From positions 133,773,191 to 133,837,190 of the forward strand of contig OZ038381.1 in the NCBI GenBank assembly GCA_964036045.1: a DNA stretch of 64,000 bases. The letters run 5' to 3'. The notes beneath the pieces were generated by a model. The model had not been told where the DNA came from and made no database searches. It was given only the letters and a program-made list of their open reading frames with translations. Within the stretch, counting starts at the first letter, position 1, and each line of letters starts with the position of its first letter. Positions 11,590 to 21,703 of the stretch are shown one piece after another. Source of the stretch: Eutreptiella sp. 'Long Island Sound 2002'. Lineage: Eukaryota > Euglenozoa > Euglenophyceae > Eutreptiales > Eutreptiaceae. The position numbers and the translations under genes were made by a program.

Positions 11590-12860
11590 GGCCCGGCCGC
11601 GGGTTCCGCGTATTTGGCCGGGCCCTTTGTCCGGCCCCTTGTGGATCCGGCTCACGGGAGAGGAGGGTGAGGCGAGTGGACGGGTCCGGGCGTGGCGCCG
11701 CCCCGTTCCCTGCTGCAGGTGGGTCGCGGGGTCCGAGAAGCGTGGCCCTCGCCCGGAAGGTTGTAGGAGGAGGTCGTGGGGTTTCCATGCGTGCTTGACA
11801 CCACGGGTTGCGAAGGCTGGACTCCACTCTCCGGGCATCTGTTGCATGTGTCGGGTATGTTGACGTCCGTCTCGTCGGTTTGTCGGACCGTCAGGTGTTG
11901 CCGGGGTGTGTTGCGCGGCTGTGTGCCACCGGGTCGTCACGGTAGGACCTGTCGCCAGGCGCGGCTCAGGGTCCTGGGGGGGCGTCCCATGCGTCGCACC
12001 GGGGCGCCGTGGGGGTTACTGAAGTTTGCGTGCACAAGGGCTGGGCGTGCCGCCCGGGTCTCCGCCTCAGTGCGGACGGCGGGTTGCCGTCAATCGCCCA
12101 GCGCCAGTGCCCGGATCCGGTGGCGTGCCCTGTTCGACAACACCCCCGTGGTCATCGGTTCGGCCGCGGGCTCCGCGTGTGTGGCTGGCCCCTTTGCCCG
12201 GCCCCTCGCGGACCCGTTACGTGGGAGAGGAGGGTCAGGTGGGATGGCGGTCCCGGGTGTGGCGCTGCCCCCTTTCCTTGTTGCAGGGGGGTCGCTGAGG
12301 TCCAGGAAGTGCGGCCCTCGTCCAGGGGGTTGTGGGAAGAGGTCGCTGGGGTCGTATTTGTGTCCGACACCGTGGGCTGCTAAGGCTAGCCTCCACTCCT
12401 TGGGTGTCCGTTGTGCGTGCTGGGCAGGTGGACGCCGTCCCCGCTGGTGTGTCCGTAGCATGTTGCGCGGCTGCACGTTGCTGGGTTGTACGAAGGGTCG
12501 TGTTCGGCGAGGTCTGCCCGGTCGGGGTCGTTGTGGTTCGTGGCCGACCCTGCTGCCGCTGGCGCGACGGTCATCGTCCGGCCCTCTGGTGGGAGTAGGC
12601 AGTCCCGGGTCCGCCGCGCCGTTTCTTCCCTGCGCGTGGCTGGTGTGGGACTCGTGCCGTGCGCATGCGGCCGTGCGTCGTTGCTGCAGGTCCTGTGGTT
12701 GGTCGCGGGTCAGGGCCCTGGGGGGTTACCTGTACGTCGTACAAGGGCGCTGCGGAGGGCACTGAAGATTTCGTGCACCAGGGCCGCGTGCGCCGCCCGG
12801 GCCTCCGTCTCAGTGCGGATTGCGGGCTGCAGCTGCTCACCCAGCGCCAGTGCCTGAATC
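11590..12860 (-). repeat. degenerate tandem duplication in L2
   Basis: Two related segments are seen at about 11590-12115 and 12158-12860. Matching anchors are 570 bases apart at the left (11590/12160) and 740 apart at the right (12046/12786), so the second copy has an insertion of about 170 bases. On the minus strand the copies encode related but frame-broken peptides: HRIQALALGEQLQPAIRTE against HRIRALALGD followed by RQPAVRTE. The duplicated unit is the C-terminal part of the ORF at 12710-14089 plus following sequence. Confidence 0.6.
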
Positions 12861-14089
12861 CGGTGGATCGCGAAGACGGGGCATAGGTTGCACTCAGTGG
12901 GGGTTTCCGCCGTCGGTTCCGGGATGGCCTCCATCTGCTGCCGGCCGTCGAGGTAGAATCTCCACGCCGCTGACCACGCCCTGGTGTGCGGCCAGCGGCA
13001 CCGCGCCCACCGCCAGAGGCAGTAGAGGGCGTGGCCTGGGTGCCAGGTGCCTGCCGCCCCCGACACAATGGTCGTCAGGGGGTCCGGGGGTTGGTTTGGG
13101 AGCAGGGGGGTAGGGTTGTCCGGCAGGCCCGTCCTCGCCCGGAGCATGGAGTCGACGGCCTCCAGGCTCCAATGGTTGTCCTGCGGGTGCGGGATGATCC
13201 GCACCCGGTAGTAGTGGCCATTCTCCAACACGATCATGGCGATGGTACTGGGGTCGCGTTCGCGCGGCGGGGGTGCTGCGCGCGTCGTCTCCGGGTAGTG
13301 CCCCGTCAGGTTCGTGAGGTTGTGCCCCCTGCTACGGGCGGTCCCGCTTTCCCATGCCTCCAGGCCCTCGTGCGGTGGGATACGGAGGTTGTCGGGTCTC
13401 GGTGGTGGGGCGGCCCGCTCCCGGCCTCCGGTGGTGGGTGCGGGCCTGGGGTCCGTCAGTGGCGCTATGAGCGTGTGTACCCAGCCCAGGTGTGGGACCC
13501 ACACGCCCCCTTGGGCCGGTTGGTGGGTGTTGAACCACCAGATCCATGCTTCAATGAGGTCGTCAGAGACCTGTGTGCCGGGGGTGACGAGCGCCTGGAG
13601 CTGTCGCACAAAGATTTGGGTTGTCGGGGCATGTGGCAGGGGGACTACGGCGAAAAGCCTGTTCGGGTCGACGTTACGGAGGTGTTCCCGGAGGGTTGCC
13701 ACCAGCTCGCTCGAGGGCGTGGAAGCGTGGATGTCGTAAGGCGCCTTCAATTCCGCGTCGTCGAAGGGATCCGTGCCCCGTTGCTGTGATGGTCGGGGGG
13801 GCGGGGGGGGCATGCCCACCCGGTCTTGGTCCAGTGCCACGTCAGCCGGGAAGGGGTGCCGTGAGGTGGCGCCTGGTTGTCCCCCAGGCACGTACTCCGC
13901 GGGGGCTTCCCGTTGCCGGGGCATGGAGCAGGGCGTGGCGGTGGGCAGCGGGCCAGCGGGCTCCTGGGGGCTGGAGGTCCCCGTCATCTCTGTGTCCGCC
14001 CTTGGTCCGCTCACGTCGTGTCCCGGCTGCCGCGACGTGCCCTCCGTGGCCTGGCGGTTTCTGGACTGCGGGGAGGGCTGCCCCCCCAC
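12710..14089 (-). CDS. L2 ORF with possible Ulp1-like (C48) cysteine protease domain
   Basis: 459 residues. The first 100 or so are low-complexity. A folded-looking region follows (SSELVATLREHLRNVDPNRL, then VSDDLIEAWIWWFNTHQ). Later, DNHWSLEAVDSM has the H-W-x-L-x-x-x-D arrangement seen at the His and Asp of Ulp1/SENP peptidases, and an upstream acidic helix (DDLIEAWIWWF) fits the start of that fold. A convincing Gln plus catalytic Cys motif is not seen; YCLWRW is the only downstream Cys candidate. Ulp1 domains are known in several transposon classes. The call is an inference, and this could instead be an unrelated ORF1-type protein. Confidence 0.3.
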   Translation of the reverse strand: MGGQPSPQSRNRQATEGTSRQPGHDVSGPRADTEMTGTSSPQEPAGPLPTATPCSMPRQREAPAEYVPGGQPGATSRHPFPADVALDQDRVGMPPPPPRPSQQRGTDPFDDAELKAPYDIHASTPSSELVATLREHLRNVDPNRLFAVVPLPHAPTTQIFVRQLQALVTPGTQVSDDLIEAWIWWFNTHQPAQGGVWVPHLGWVHTLIAPLTDPRPAPTTGGRERAAPPPRPDNLRIPPHEGLEAWESGTARSRGHNLTNLTGHYPETTRAAPPPRERDPSTIAMIVLENGHYYRVRIIPHPQDNHWSLEAVDSMLRARTGLPDNPTPLLPNQPPDPLTTIVSGAAGTWHPGHALYCLWRWARCRWPHTRAWSAAWRFYLDGRQQMEAIPEPTAETPTECNLCPVFAIHRIQALALGEQLQPAIRTETEARAAHAALVHEIFSALRSALVRRTGNPPGP

Positions 14090-14395
14090 CCATTGCGTAG
14101 GGCTCGGGTCGGGCGCGGGCTCCCTTGGTCGCGTGTCCGTGGCGTGTGGTCCTCTCGGTAGCGGATCGCCGCTGACCCTGGGAGGGAGGCGGCAGATGAG
14201 CTGGACGTTTCGCCCGCCGTCTGGCGAGGGTCCGCTTGAAGCTTTGCTTGCCGCTCGCGCTCGGCCGGCGTGAGAATGGTGGGGATGTGCGTCCGCTCGG
14301 TGCGGGGCCTCTTGGACCGGCGTCTGGGGTCGGAGGTCGATGATGTTCGTTGAGCTTGGGGGTCGCGGGGGCCCCCGTGGTCCCTGTCCATATCC

Positions 14396-15424
14396 TCATT
14401 GAAGACGACTCGTCGCGCTGCGGGGGGCGGCGTGCGGCTGCGGCGACGGGATCGGCCAGGGTGCCTCGTTTCTTGGCGCTGCTCCAGCGTGTCGCCTTGC
14501 ACCCTCGAGGCGTGCCCTGCCCGGGCTCCTCCGTGGGGCGAACGGCCGCAGGGGGCTGCTGTATGTGCCAGAGGGGGAACCCCTACCAGGTGGTGGACCC
14601 CGTGGGTGTTCCGGTGAGTTTCGGCGCGCCGCCTGTCTGGGGGCCTCCAGGACGTCTTGGGACCGCGGCCGCCGGTGGCCTGAGGCGTGTCCCTGGTGGC
14701 CCGGTGATCCAGGGATGTTCCAGATATTATGGTCCTGCATGGCCGCACGGATGCGCAGGGCGGCGCGCTGGTGCCACCACCAGTGTAGTCCGTTCATTTC
14801 ATCTGGGCTGTAGGCTCCCGTATGCGCCATGAGCCGGGTGGCCACATAGCGCCAGTGGTCGGGGCGGTCCATGGTGGCGGGGGGCGTGTGCCCTGTCCGA
14901 TGACCAAACGTGACGTCTGCCATGGTGCGTCTTTTCTCCGGGAGGTGGCGGGACCACGAAGAAAGTACCCATTGTATGCGGACCGCCAGTTCGAGCTGCT
15001 CCCCTGTGACAAGCCTGGGGATCCAGAAGCTTAGGTCTTGGGTAGCTGCCTGCTCTGCTTGTTCGCTGGGGTGGCCGGCGTCACCCTCCAAGCGTGCATA
15101 GTCCAGGTGTCCCCGCCCCCAGGGCGGGGCGGCCCCCGGCGGTGGGGCGGCAGGCTCACTCGCGGTGTTGGTGACCGCTTCCACGCACGTGCCCTCACCC
15201 GGGGCGTTGCGCTCGTCCGTAGTCCGGTCCGCCGCGCCGCTCGCGGTCGTCTGCCCCTCGCCCGTAGCGGCAATCTGTCCCAGGGTGGTGTAGTCGCGCT
15301 GGAGGTGCGCTTGTCGTGGCACTGTGAGGGCCCTATCGTCCGCCTGGTCGCGTTGCGGTTCTGGCTGGACGCGTGGCATCCCCAGTGCTGGGACCGCCCG
15401 GGGGTCATCCCTGCAGGAGTCCAC
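14396..15424 (-). pseudogene. L2 ORF with a segment resembling the following ORF
   Basis: 343 residues, mostly Arg/Pro/Ala low complexity. The central part (about residues 120-225) is less biased and includes RLMAHTGAYSPDEMNGLHWWWHQ, which by eye parallels LVTPGTQVSDDLIEAWIWWF in the ORF at 12710-14089. It may be a truncated relative of the same domain. A further frame (15855-15031) overlaps and may hold the N-terminus. Function not known. Confidence 0.3.
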
Positions 15425-16326
15425 GAAGGCATCGAAGGAGTCGTCGTCGCGGTTGTGCCCGCTGGGTGACGTTCCTCCTTCGTCCGCGCGCTGGGTCGTG
15501 TCGGGTGTGGTTTCCCAGGCCTCTGACCCCGCGCTGGTTTCCGGTGGATCTCGCAGCAGCGCCTCCCCTGGCGTGCTTGTGTCTGCACGGGCCGCAAGGT
15601 GCGCCCCGGGGGCGGCGCCCCTGTGATCTGCGGTCGAGGGCCGGTGGGGGCCGTCCGCACACCCCTGTCCGGAGCTGGCCCCTCTGGTTCCGCGTCAGGC
15701 TGGCCATCTGCGAATGCCTCGTCTCCTCCGTGTGCCGTGTCGTTCGTCAGGTCGGCACTGCGCACTGATGTCGGGTCCTTTCCCCCGCAAGGTTCCCCCA
15801 TTGGTGCTGGTGTCGGCGTTCGTTGCGGGGGTCTCTGCAGTCCTTCCGCGCCCACCGCGGGCGCGTCGCGCTGCGGTTGGGTGGGCGGTGTAGGCGGTTC
15901 GGCGCCATCGTCGCCGGCAGCGGTGCCCCCCGGGCGTGGCCTCCCGCCACGGGTGGCGGCTCGGGTAGGCCCCCCGGGTCCGCGGGCTGCGGGGCATCCG
16001 CCGGGGCGGCGGTGCGTGGCGGATCCGGGCCGGGGCCTGGGCCGGGGGCCGGGCGGCCGGGAGATGACGGTTCTGTCGGTCGTGCCGGTGGTCTGGTTGG
16101 TGGGGCGTGGTGCTGCTGGGGCACCGACCCGCCATGCGTTGTGGCCGGTAGGTCCTTCGTGCCGGACTTTGCCGAAGCCCGGGGGGTTAGGCCCCCGGTG
16201 GGGCCGTGGGTGTGGGGGTGCCGGGCGTCGGAAGGCCGGGCGGTGGTGGCGTCGGTCGGGGTAGCGGTGTGTGTCCGTGTGGGGAGGTTGTCGGTCGGCG
16301 TGTACGTTGGGTCCGCTGCCGGCCGG

Positions 16327-17280
16327 TCAGGTGCGCCATGGTGCGGGCGGGGTTCTGGGTGGGCCCGTGTTGTTGCCGCTTGGCTGGCTGCCGGCCGTGG
16401 GCCGTGCGCAGGCGCGACGGGTGGTGTTAGGGGTTGCGGGCTCCCTGTGGGGCCTGGGGTCGGTACCCTGTGCGGTTGTGCAGTGCCGGCGGGGCTGTCC
16501 GGGCTGGGTACCCACCGCCCCCGTATTCGTGGGGCCGGGTAGGGCTCCGCTCCTGGCAGGTGATGCTAGGTGTCCCCGTCTCCCTGTGGCCGCGTGGTGT
16601 TGTGTTGGTTGTCGTTGCGCCGCCCGTTTGGACGCACGCTCTTGTCGGGGGCTCTGTGGTGTGCCGGCCCTAGATGGTGCCGGACCGCCTGTAATCCGCG
16701 TGGCGTCGGCGGCGTGTTGTTGGTGTGGTTCGGCGGCGGGTGTGGGGGGGGCGGAGGTGGATGGGTCGGGGGATGTGGAGGACGTCGCGGCCAACGTTCG
16801 GGCCCGTACGTTCGTTGCCCTAGTCGCTGTCGTGGCGCGGGATCGGGGCGGGGGGGTGGTGATGGTTGCGGTGGTTCTCCGGGGGGAGTAGGATGAGCCG
16901 TCGAGCCGGGTACCTCTGGCCATCATCCTGGCCAGCGCTGCATTGCCGTATGTGCCCGGTTGTGGTGGCGGGACGTGCGGCTGCAGGGTGCGCTGTATCA
17001 GCGATTCGAGGCTGCGTGGAGGGGGTATTCCCCCCCACGTGAGGTAGGCCGCCATCAGCCTCTCGGTCGCCCCTGGGGTCATGGCCTCCGCCGCAGTGGA
17101 AGAAATCCCCCCACTCGGCGCCATGGGCGCCGCGGGCGATGCCCATCGCCCGTTCCTCGTCCCCCATCAGCCAGCCGGAGGCAATCGGGAGGCGGGTGGT
17201 GAGGGTGACGAGGATGTTGCGGTAGTTATTTTGGTTCGTGGGGCTGACGTAGCCCCAACTGCCGGGCAGGTTGCCAATGG
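16327..17280 (-). pseudogene. L2 coding region, unknown domain followed by Ala/Pro/Thr-rich tail
   Basis: The upstream part (about 17275-17050) reads NILVTLTTRLPIASGWLMGDEERAM and WGDFFHCGGGHDP in one frame and looks like real protein sequence. A neighbouring frame continues with ERLMAAYLTWGGIPPPRSLESLIQRTL and then a long low-complexity tail to 16327. One frame change is needed to link them. It follows the RING-like segment on the same strand and was probably part of the same polyprotein or cistron. Confidence 0.3.
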
Positions 17281-17711
17281 GGGGCAGACTGCGCCGTGGC
17301 GCGTCGTTGTAGTCCTCGTGGTCGGGGACGTAAACCGTGGGGTCCGCGTCCGGGTCTGGCAGCGCCCAGGTTGGTGCGCGCCAGGGGGGGCGGGGGGGGG
17401 GCTGTCGCTGGGTCCTTGTCGGTGAGGACGTCCAACCACTCAGCGTCGGGGCTGTCCTCCCCCGCGCCGTCGTTCCAGACGTTTTGCCGGATCAGAGTCC
17501 GCAGCGTCTGGAGTGTGAGGTCTTCGTCTTGCGTTTCGCGCGGCGGCGGAGCCATGCAGAGTCGGTGCGGTCGCCGGCAGAGTGGGCACGACCACAAGTT
17601 CGCGATGCACGGGCTTCAGAACCAGTGCAGCTGCTCTGTGCCGCCGCAGCCGAGGTCATGCCCGCGAAGGGGGTTGCCGTCGTCGTCGTTCACCTCCATG
17701 CAAACCCCGCA
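17226..17711 (-). pseudogene. RING-like zinc finger ORF with a stop at a zinc-ligand position
   Basis: Reading from 17711 on the minus strand: CGVC, then GHDLGC, then LHWF, a TGA codon (17616-17618), SPCIANL and CPLCRRPHRLC. Spacing fits a C3HC4/RING-H2 finger: C-x2-C, a 15-residue loop, C, H, x2, [stop], x2, C, then C-x2-C. The TGA sits exactly where the fifth ligand (Cys or His) is expected; TGC or TGT to TGA is a one-base change. After the finger come about 60 residues (DLTLQTLRTLIRQNVWND) and a Pro run. RING fingers are commonly E3 ubiquitin ligases; such a role here is inference. The copy is probably dead because of the stop. Confidence 0.4.
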
Positions 17712-17868
17712 TGGGTTCCCCGGCCGTGGATGCGGTGCTTCACCTCCAGGCTTCCTGAGGAGAGGTGTCGTTCGCAGGACGATCGGGCCACTACAGGGGA
17801 GGGGGCGCGCGCGCTCCGGGCGGTGCTACGGTAGGTGCCTGGCCGTTGCTGCGGGCCCGTGCGTGTGG

Positions 17869-18499
17869 CTAGTCGCTAGGTTGCGCATGTTGGTAGTGGA
17901 TGAGGAGATTATAGTACGTGCGGCGGTCGTGGGATGTTTGTTGTGCTTCCTGTGTGTATACTTGGACGCGGTGCTGCAGCGGTGCGTCCGCCCTTTTGAC
18001 GGCGGTGAGCTGCATGTGACGTATTGTGGCCCTGGGTTCTGGGGCGTGGTCGGCGACGACCCTGTAAAGCTGGAGTGGCACCGCTCCTCTGAGCACTGCC
18101 TCCTTGATTTCCGGCTGCCGCATCAGGCGTCGAACCTCATTTGCCGGTGGCGTGGCCGGGCCCCATCCGGCGTGTTGTGTGATGGTGTTCTCCGGTGCCC
18201 ACGTGGCCAGGTGGTTGTCCACTTGGGCTAATGGGCAGCGTTTGAAGTGTTCCCATGTTTCTGGCTGTTGGAGATGGCAGGGGCATATGGTGTATTCCGG
18301 GGGTATGTCTATACCTCGCCCGGCATACCAGTGTGCCACCCTGTCTAGAAGGGGTAGGTGCTCGAGCAAGAGCTGGGCGCGTCGTGTCTGCAGGTGCACC
18401 GGCATTAGGGATGGGTCCAGAGCCGAGAAGTACAATGCGGTGCGCATTTCGTGTTGGAGACGGCTCAAAAGGGCGTTGTCGGCTTGACTGCCCCGAATG
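17869..18499 (-). pseudogene. C-terminal part of a LINE reverse transcriptase protein
   Basis: About 210 residues, 5'-truncated at the LINE boundary. Early segments (SRLQHEMRTALYFSAL, RRAQLLLEHLPLLDRVAHWY) resemble the helical region after the RT/RNase H core. CPCHLQQPETWEHFKRCPL is the C-x-C...H-x4-C type zinc finger typical of LINE ORF2 C-termini. The frame then runs to a stop at 17869. No catalytic RT motif is present because the 5' part was never copied. The finger is the main evidence that this block is a non-LTR element. Confidence 0.55.
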
Positions 18500-18511
18500 T
18501 GAAAACTGGAG

Positions 18512-19070
18512 ATGCCGGCGGGACCTGTATGGGTGCCTATGCAGCAGCGCCGCATCAAGGGAATGCACATGCTGTGTAGTTGGTGGATCTGTCCATTTTA
18601 TTGTTTTCTGTTCCATTACTGTGAGGCCTCGCATTTGGATTCCTGAAACTATAAGTTTGGCGCATATTTCGAAATGGAATGCGAGGCCTCGCATTCGAAA
18701 CCGAATGTTATTTGTCGTAAATACCCTTATGCGAATTTTCTGTGCATTCGCTTCTGGTAAAACAAATTAACCCGAATCCTTGCATTGCCAGGCCTCGCAA
18801 TCTGTTGCAGAAAAGAGGGAGTAATAACCGACACCAGGTGCGACACACAGTGGGTTGTCCTTCTTTATTGAGATACCGTCGTACGCACCAGTACAAAGGA
18901 GCCTCGTTTGTTGCAACGACAGGAAAAAGGTACCCTTTTTAACTGAAAAAACAGGCATGAAAAATCAGGGTCAAAAAAACAGGGTAATTAACTGAAAAAG
19001 CCCCGATGATTTCTCGGTGTTTTTTTTTTAGAAGAGCGGTACAAAAGCGTACCTGTTTCGGCCGCCTAAG
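18512..19070 (-). mobile_element. T1: right segment with terminal inverted repeat end
   Basis: Begins right after the second TGAAAACTGGAG copy. The minus-strand frame HSMCIPLMRRCCIGTHTGP continues across the LINE site into the sequence left of 8771. Three GCGAGGCCTCGC-type palindromes lie at 18620-18633, 18677-18696 (perfect, 20 bp) and 18784-18801. The right edge is GCCGCCTAAG at 19061-19070, abutting Ty3 integrase sequence, so T1 inserted into copy C pol. No matching left end is visible in the window. Confidence 0.5.
18677..18696. repeat. 20-bp perfect palindrome, GCGAGGCCTCGC family
   Basis: GAATGCGAGGCCTCGCATTC. Same core as the intron palindromes at 4442 and 5519. Flanking copies at 18620-18633 and 18784-18801 have one arm decayed. 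Confidence 0.75.
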
Positions 19071-20242
19071 GATTTCATCCACGGTGTGCCTAAGTTTGGT
19101 GGGTTTGACAGATGTCTCGTTGTCACCTGTGGCCTAACTGATTTCACCCGTGCATTTCCCTGCCACAAACAGATCACAGGGGAACAGACTGTGAAATTTT
19201 GGTTGAACAATGGGTCCAGCACTATGGGGCACCTAATGAGGTGCAGTCTGACGAGGAGGTACGTATCTGGAGTGACACCGGATGGTACAAGCGAGTACTC
19301 GACGCCCTGAAGGTCCATGTGACCGGAGGTGTGCCCTACACTCACAAGTCTAACCCTCCGTGCGAGAGACAGAAACCTGTGGTGGAGCAGATCCTGAGGA
19401 TTCGGATGAAACAGGAGCGTACCAAAGATTGGGTACGCCTGTTACCCTGGGCTGTCCTAACCATGAACTCTCAGGAGAGTTCCTCAACTGGCTATACCCC
19501 CCATGACCTGTTCCAAGGGGGGTATCCTGCGTGGTTCTTTAAAATTCCTTTTCCAGAGGACCACAAGAGCCCCGTAGGGGACTGGCTGGAACATAGGCAG
19601 GACCTGGCTAACCTAGCTAGAGCTAACCTGAAACACGTTCGAGAACGTGAGTGAACTAGGTGTAACCGCACTAGACATCCTGCCACCTTCAAGGTAGCGG
19701 ACCTTGTGCTGGTACACCACTCGCGATTGCCCGGGTGGTCCCGCACCTGTTTGCAGGACCCTTACTTTGGGCCTTACTGCATTATAAAGATACATGGACC
19801 CAGGATCCATGTGAGGTGCAGTCCCCGCCTAGGTGGAGAGCTGCTTTGTGCACCTTAACAGCTGAGACATTACCACTCGCCTGACAAACTGTCCTGCGAC
19901 GAGTGGCATCTGTCTGACAGAGAGGTTGAGCGCATCGACCTAGAGAATGCTGCCAACCCTGAGGAGGGAGACGAACTCGAAGAAATGACTGCCGATGAGA
20001 TGGCAGTCGACTGCTACTACGTGGTTGCAGGTATTGCACGCCACGAGTATAAACAGGGCTGGAAATTCCTTACCCTGTGGGACGGATATGGGCTATCTGA
20101 GGCAACCTGGGAGCCCATGTCCGCCTTCATACAGCCAGATGGGAGTATCAACCCCATCGTTTGTTCCTAGCTCGGTGAGAATAACGAGGAACAGCTAGTA
20201 ACCCGTGCTGAGACTCTGTCCCAGCGTAAGAATAAAAACTAA
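19071..20242 (+). pseudogene. pol: Ty3 copy C: integrase and chromodomain remnant
   Basis: Starts inside the integrase catalytic core (DFIHG...KFGGFDRCLVVTCGL). The second Asp is in QSDEEVRIWSDTGWYKR and the Glu in CERQKPVVEQ. A GPY-type module (DPYFGPYCII) and a full chromodomain follow: YYVVAGIARHEYKQGWKFLT, then LWDGYGLSEATWEP. Internal stops (19652 TGA, 19857 TAA, 20168 TAG) and a base change near 19200 show it is dead. It is the only copy in the window with an undamaged chromodomain core, and so is the reference for damage in copies A and B. Its 5' part was separated by insertion of T1. Confidence 0.85.
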
Positions 20243-20764
20243 GTTAGGCGGCTCAAGTTGCATGGTCAAAATCACACCACATGCAGCCAATTTGGACCAT
20301 TCAAAAAAGTTGTTTTTCACAGGCTCTGTTTTTGGAAAACAGAATATTAGTCGAAAGAAAGTATTCTTCTTACCATTTGTGCCATTTTGTGCCTTTTTTC
20401 GGACAGCCAAAAACAAAAAAAAACTATAAAAAAAATAAATCTTATGATTTCAGTGGAAAATGATGTGCTTTCAGCGGAAATTGGCCAATAAATACATTTT
20501 GCGTTCCCCTTGTTTTTGGGATGAACATGGTCTGCAGAAAACATGATTGCAACATCATTTCCTGTTCTGCATGTTCATTGCATACCTGGAAAAATGATTC
20601 ATTGATCGAATTCTATGCGCGAGGCCTCGCGCAATCAAGAACAAGGATCATTAAAACAGAAGCATGGCGGATTAAATATCAATGCAAAGCATATGGAACA
20701 TGTAGTTCAAGGGCTGCCCCATGCGCGAGGCCTCGCGCATAACTTACTAAACCAAAAAACTCAC

Positions 20765-20849
20765 CCGATTCATTTTCGTTTGTAAAGACGGCTTCAGGGT
20801 CAAGTGGTCTTACTACCCACCCCACGGTTTGATTTTCGATTTGCACTGC
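20765..20849 (-). pseudogene. 85-nt exon of the T2 gene
   Basis: Acceptor TTTTTTCAG, exon reading AVQIENQTVGWVVRPLDPEA and on to NENES, donor GTGAGTTT. Flanked on both sides by introns holding GCGCGAGGCCTCGCGC palindromes; the downstream intron (about 20589-20764) contains two. Function unknown. Confidence 0.5.
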
Positions 20850-21366
20850 CTGAAAAAAGAGGTATAGGTTGTGATTTTCAAGTTCTGGGACTGCATTGCA
20901 GTCCTCATTGCGCGAGGCCTCGCGCAAAAAAAGGCCCAGAAAATATATTCTTTGTACCATTGTGATGGGTTCTCATCTGATAGCGCTTGTGCACAACCTT
21001 CATTGAAGCAACGAGTACCTAAATTGTCGTTGAGTCATTGAAATTTACCAGAAGCTTGCTCCCCCCGGAGGCCGAAAATCTCTTTTTGGGCTTGGTCAGC
21101 CCCTGCGCTTGGCAGACTGCTTCCCCCAGGGCACCCTCTTTCTCCAGGTATTGAACATCATCTTGATAATTGGTGTCGTTTGCACTACATTGAATTTTAC
21201 TCTCCAAAAAATCAGTTTTTTTGGCCCAAACAAACGCTCAAAAAAGTGCAACGCATGACAAATTCATATTTTCTTTGCACATTTTACTTTCATCTATAGT
21301 CAACAACGCAAGGATCAAGTTCTTCTTCAGCCAAAGCTACAAGGGGGGTCCCTGTCCAGCTCAGCG

Positions 21367-21690
21367 TCATCTGTTGAGTGGACATGCTTCATGTGTTACC
21401 AGTGATACTTTTTTTTTGCTTGACACTCCCCATAACTTGTGGCAGGTGTGCATCATGAGCAATGCTGAAGGATGCACCCTGTGCAACACCTCCAACGTAT
21501 GTGCTCCTTTTGTTAGGAATGCAACAACATTAGAAATGATTTCTTGAGTCATCAATTAGATTTGCAAGGCTTGTTTAGAGCGCTGAATGTCCGCCCGCGT
21601 AAACATATTGTACAATGTGATCAAGTCAAGGGTGCCTGTAATGTCACTCCAGTGTAGGCGCCTGCTTGATTCCTCGATTCTACCATCATT
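21367..21690 (-). pseudogene. T2 coding remnant
   Basis: One minus-strand frame runs GNDGRIEESSRRLHWSDITG, then LITLYNMFTRADIQRSKQAL, meets a TAA near 21565, and continues in the same frame as VVAFLTKGAHTLEVLHRVHP to about 21367. It looks like protein sequence, with a plausible exon start near 21690, but no family is recognised. Confidence 0.4.
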
Positions 21691-21703
21691 ACCTGACTTT
21701 GGA

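Larger units (their letters stand above)
8783..18499 (-). mobile_element. L2: 5'-truncated LINE-like element with 12-bp target duplication
   Basis: The element is bounded by direct repeats of TGAAAACTGGAG at 8771-8782 and 18500-18511. Its 3' end (minus strand) is a four-fold ACCT tail at 8783-8800. Its 5' end falls inside a LINE reverse-transcriptase C-terminal region, the usual result of incomplete reverse transcription. Removing it restores a continuous frame in transposon T1. It is unusual in having nearly 9 kb after the RT C-terminus: a RING-like ORF, Ala/Pro/Thr-rich frames, a possible cysteine-protease-like domain, then a repeat-rich 3' region. Confidence 0.65.

Noticed and set aside
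17616-17618. Selenocysteine or reassigned TGA in the RING-like finger
   Set aside because: No selenocysteine insertion element was identified, the element is a truncated copy with other lesions, and the 1563-codon pol of copy A uses TGA normally as a stop. Kept only as a check in the findings.
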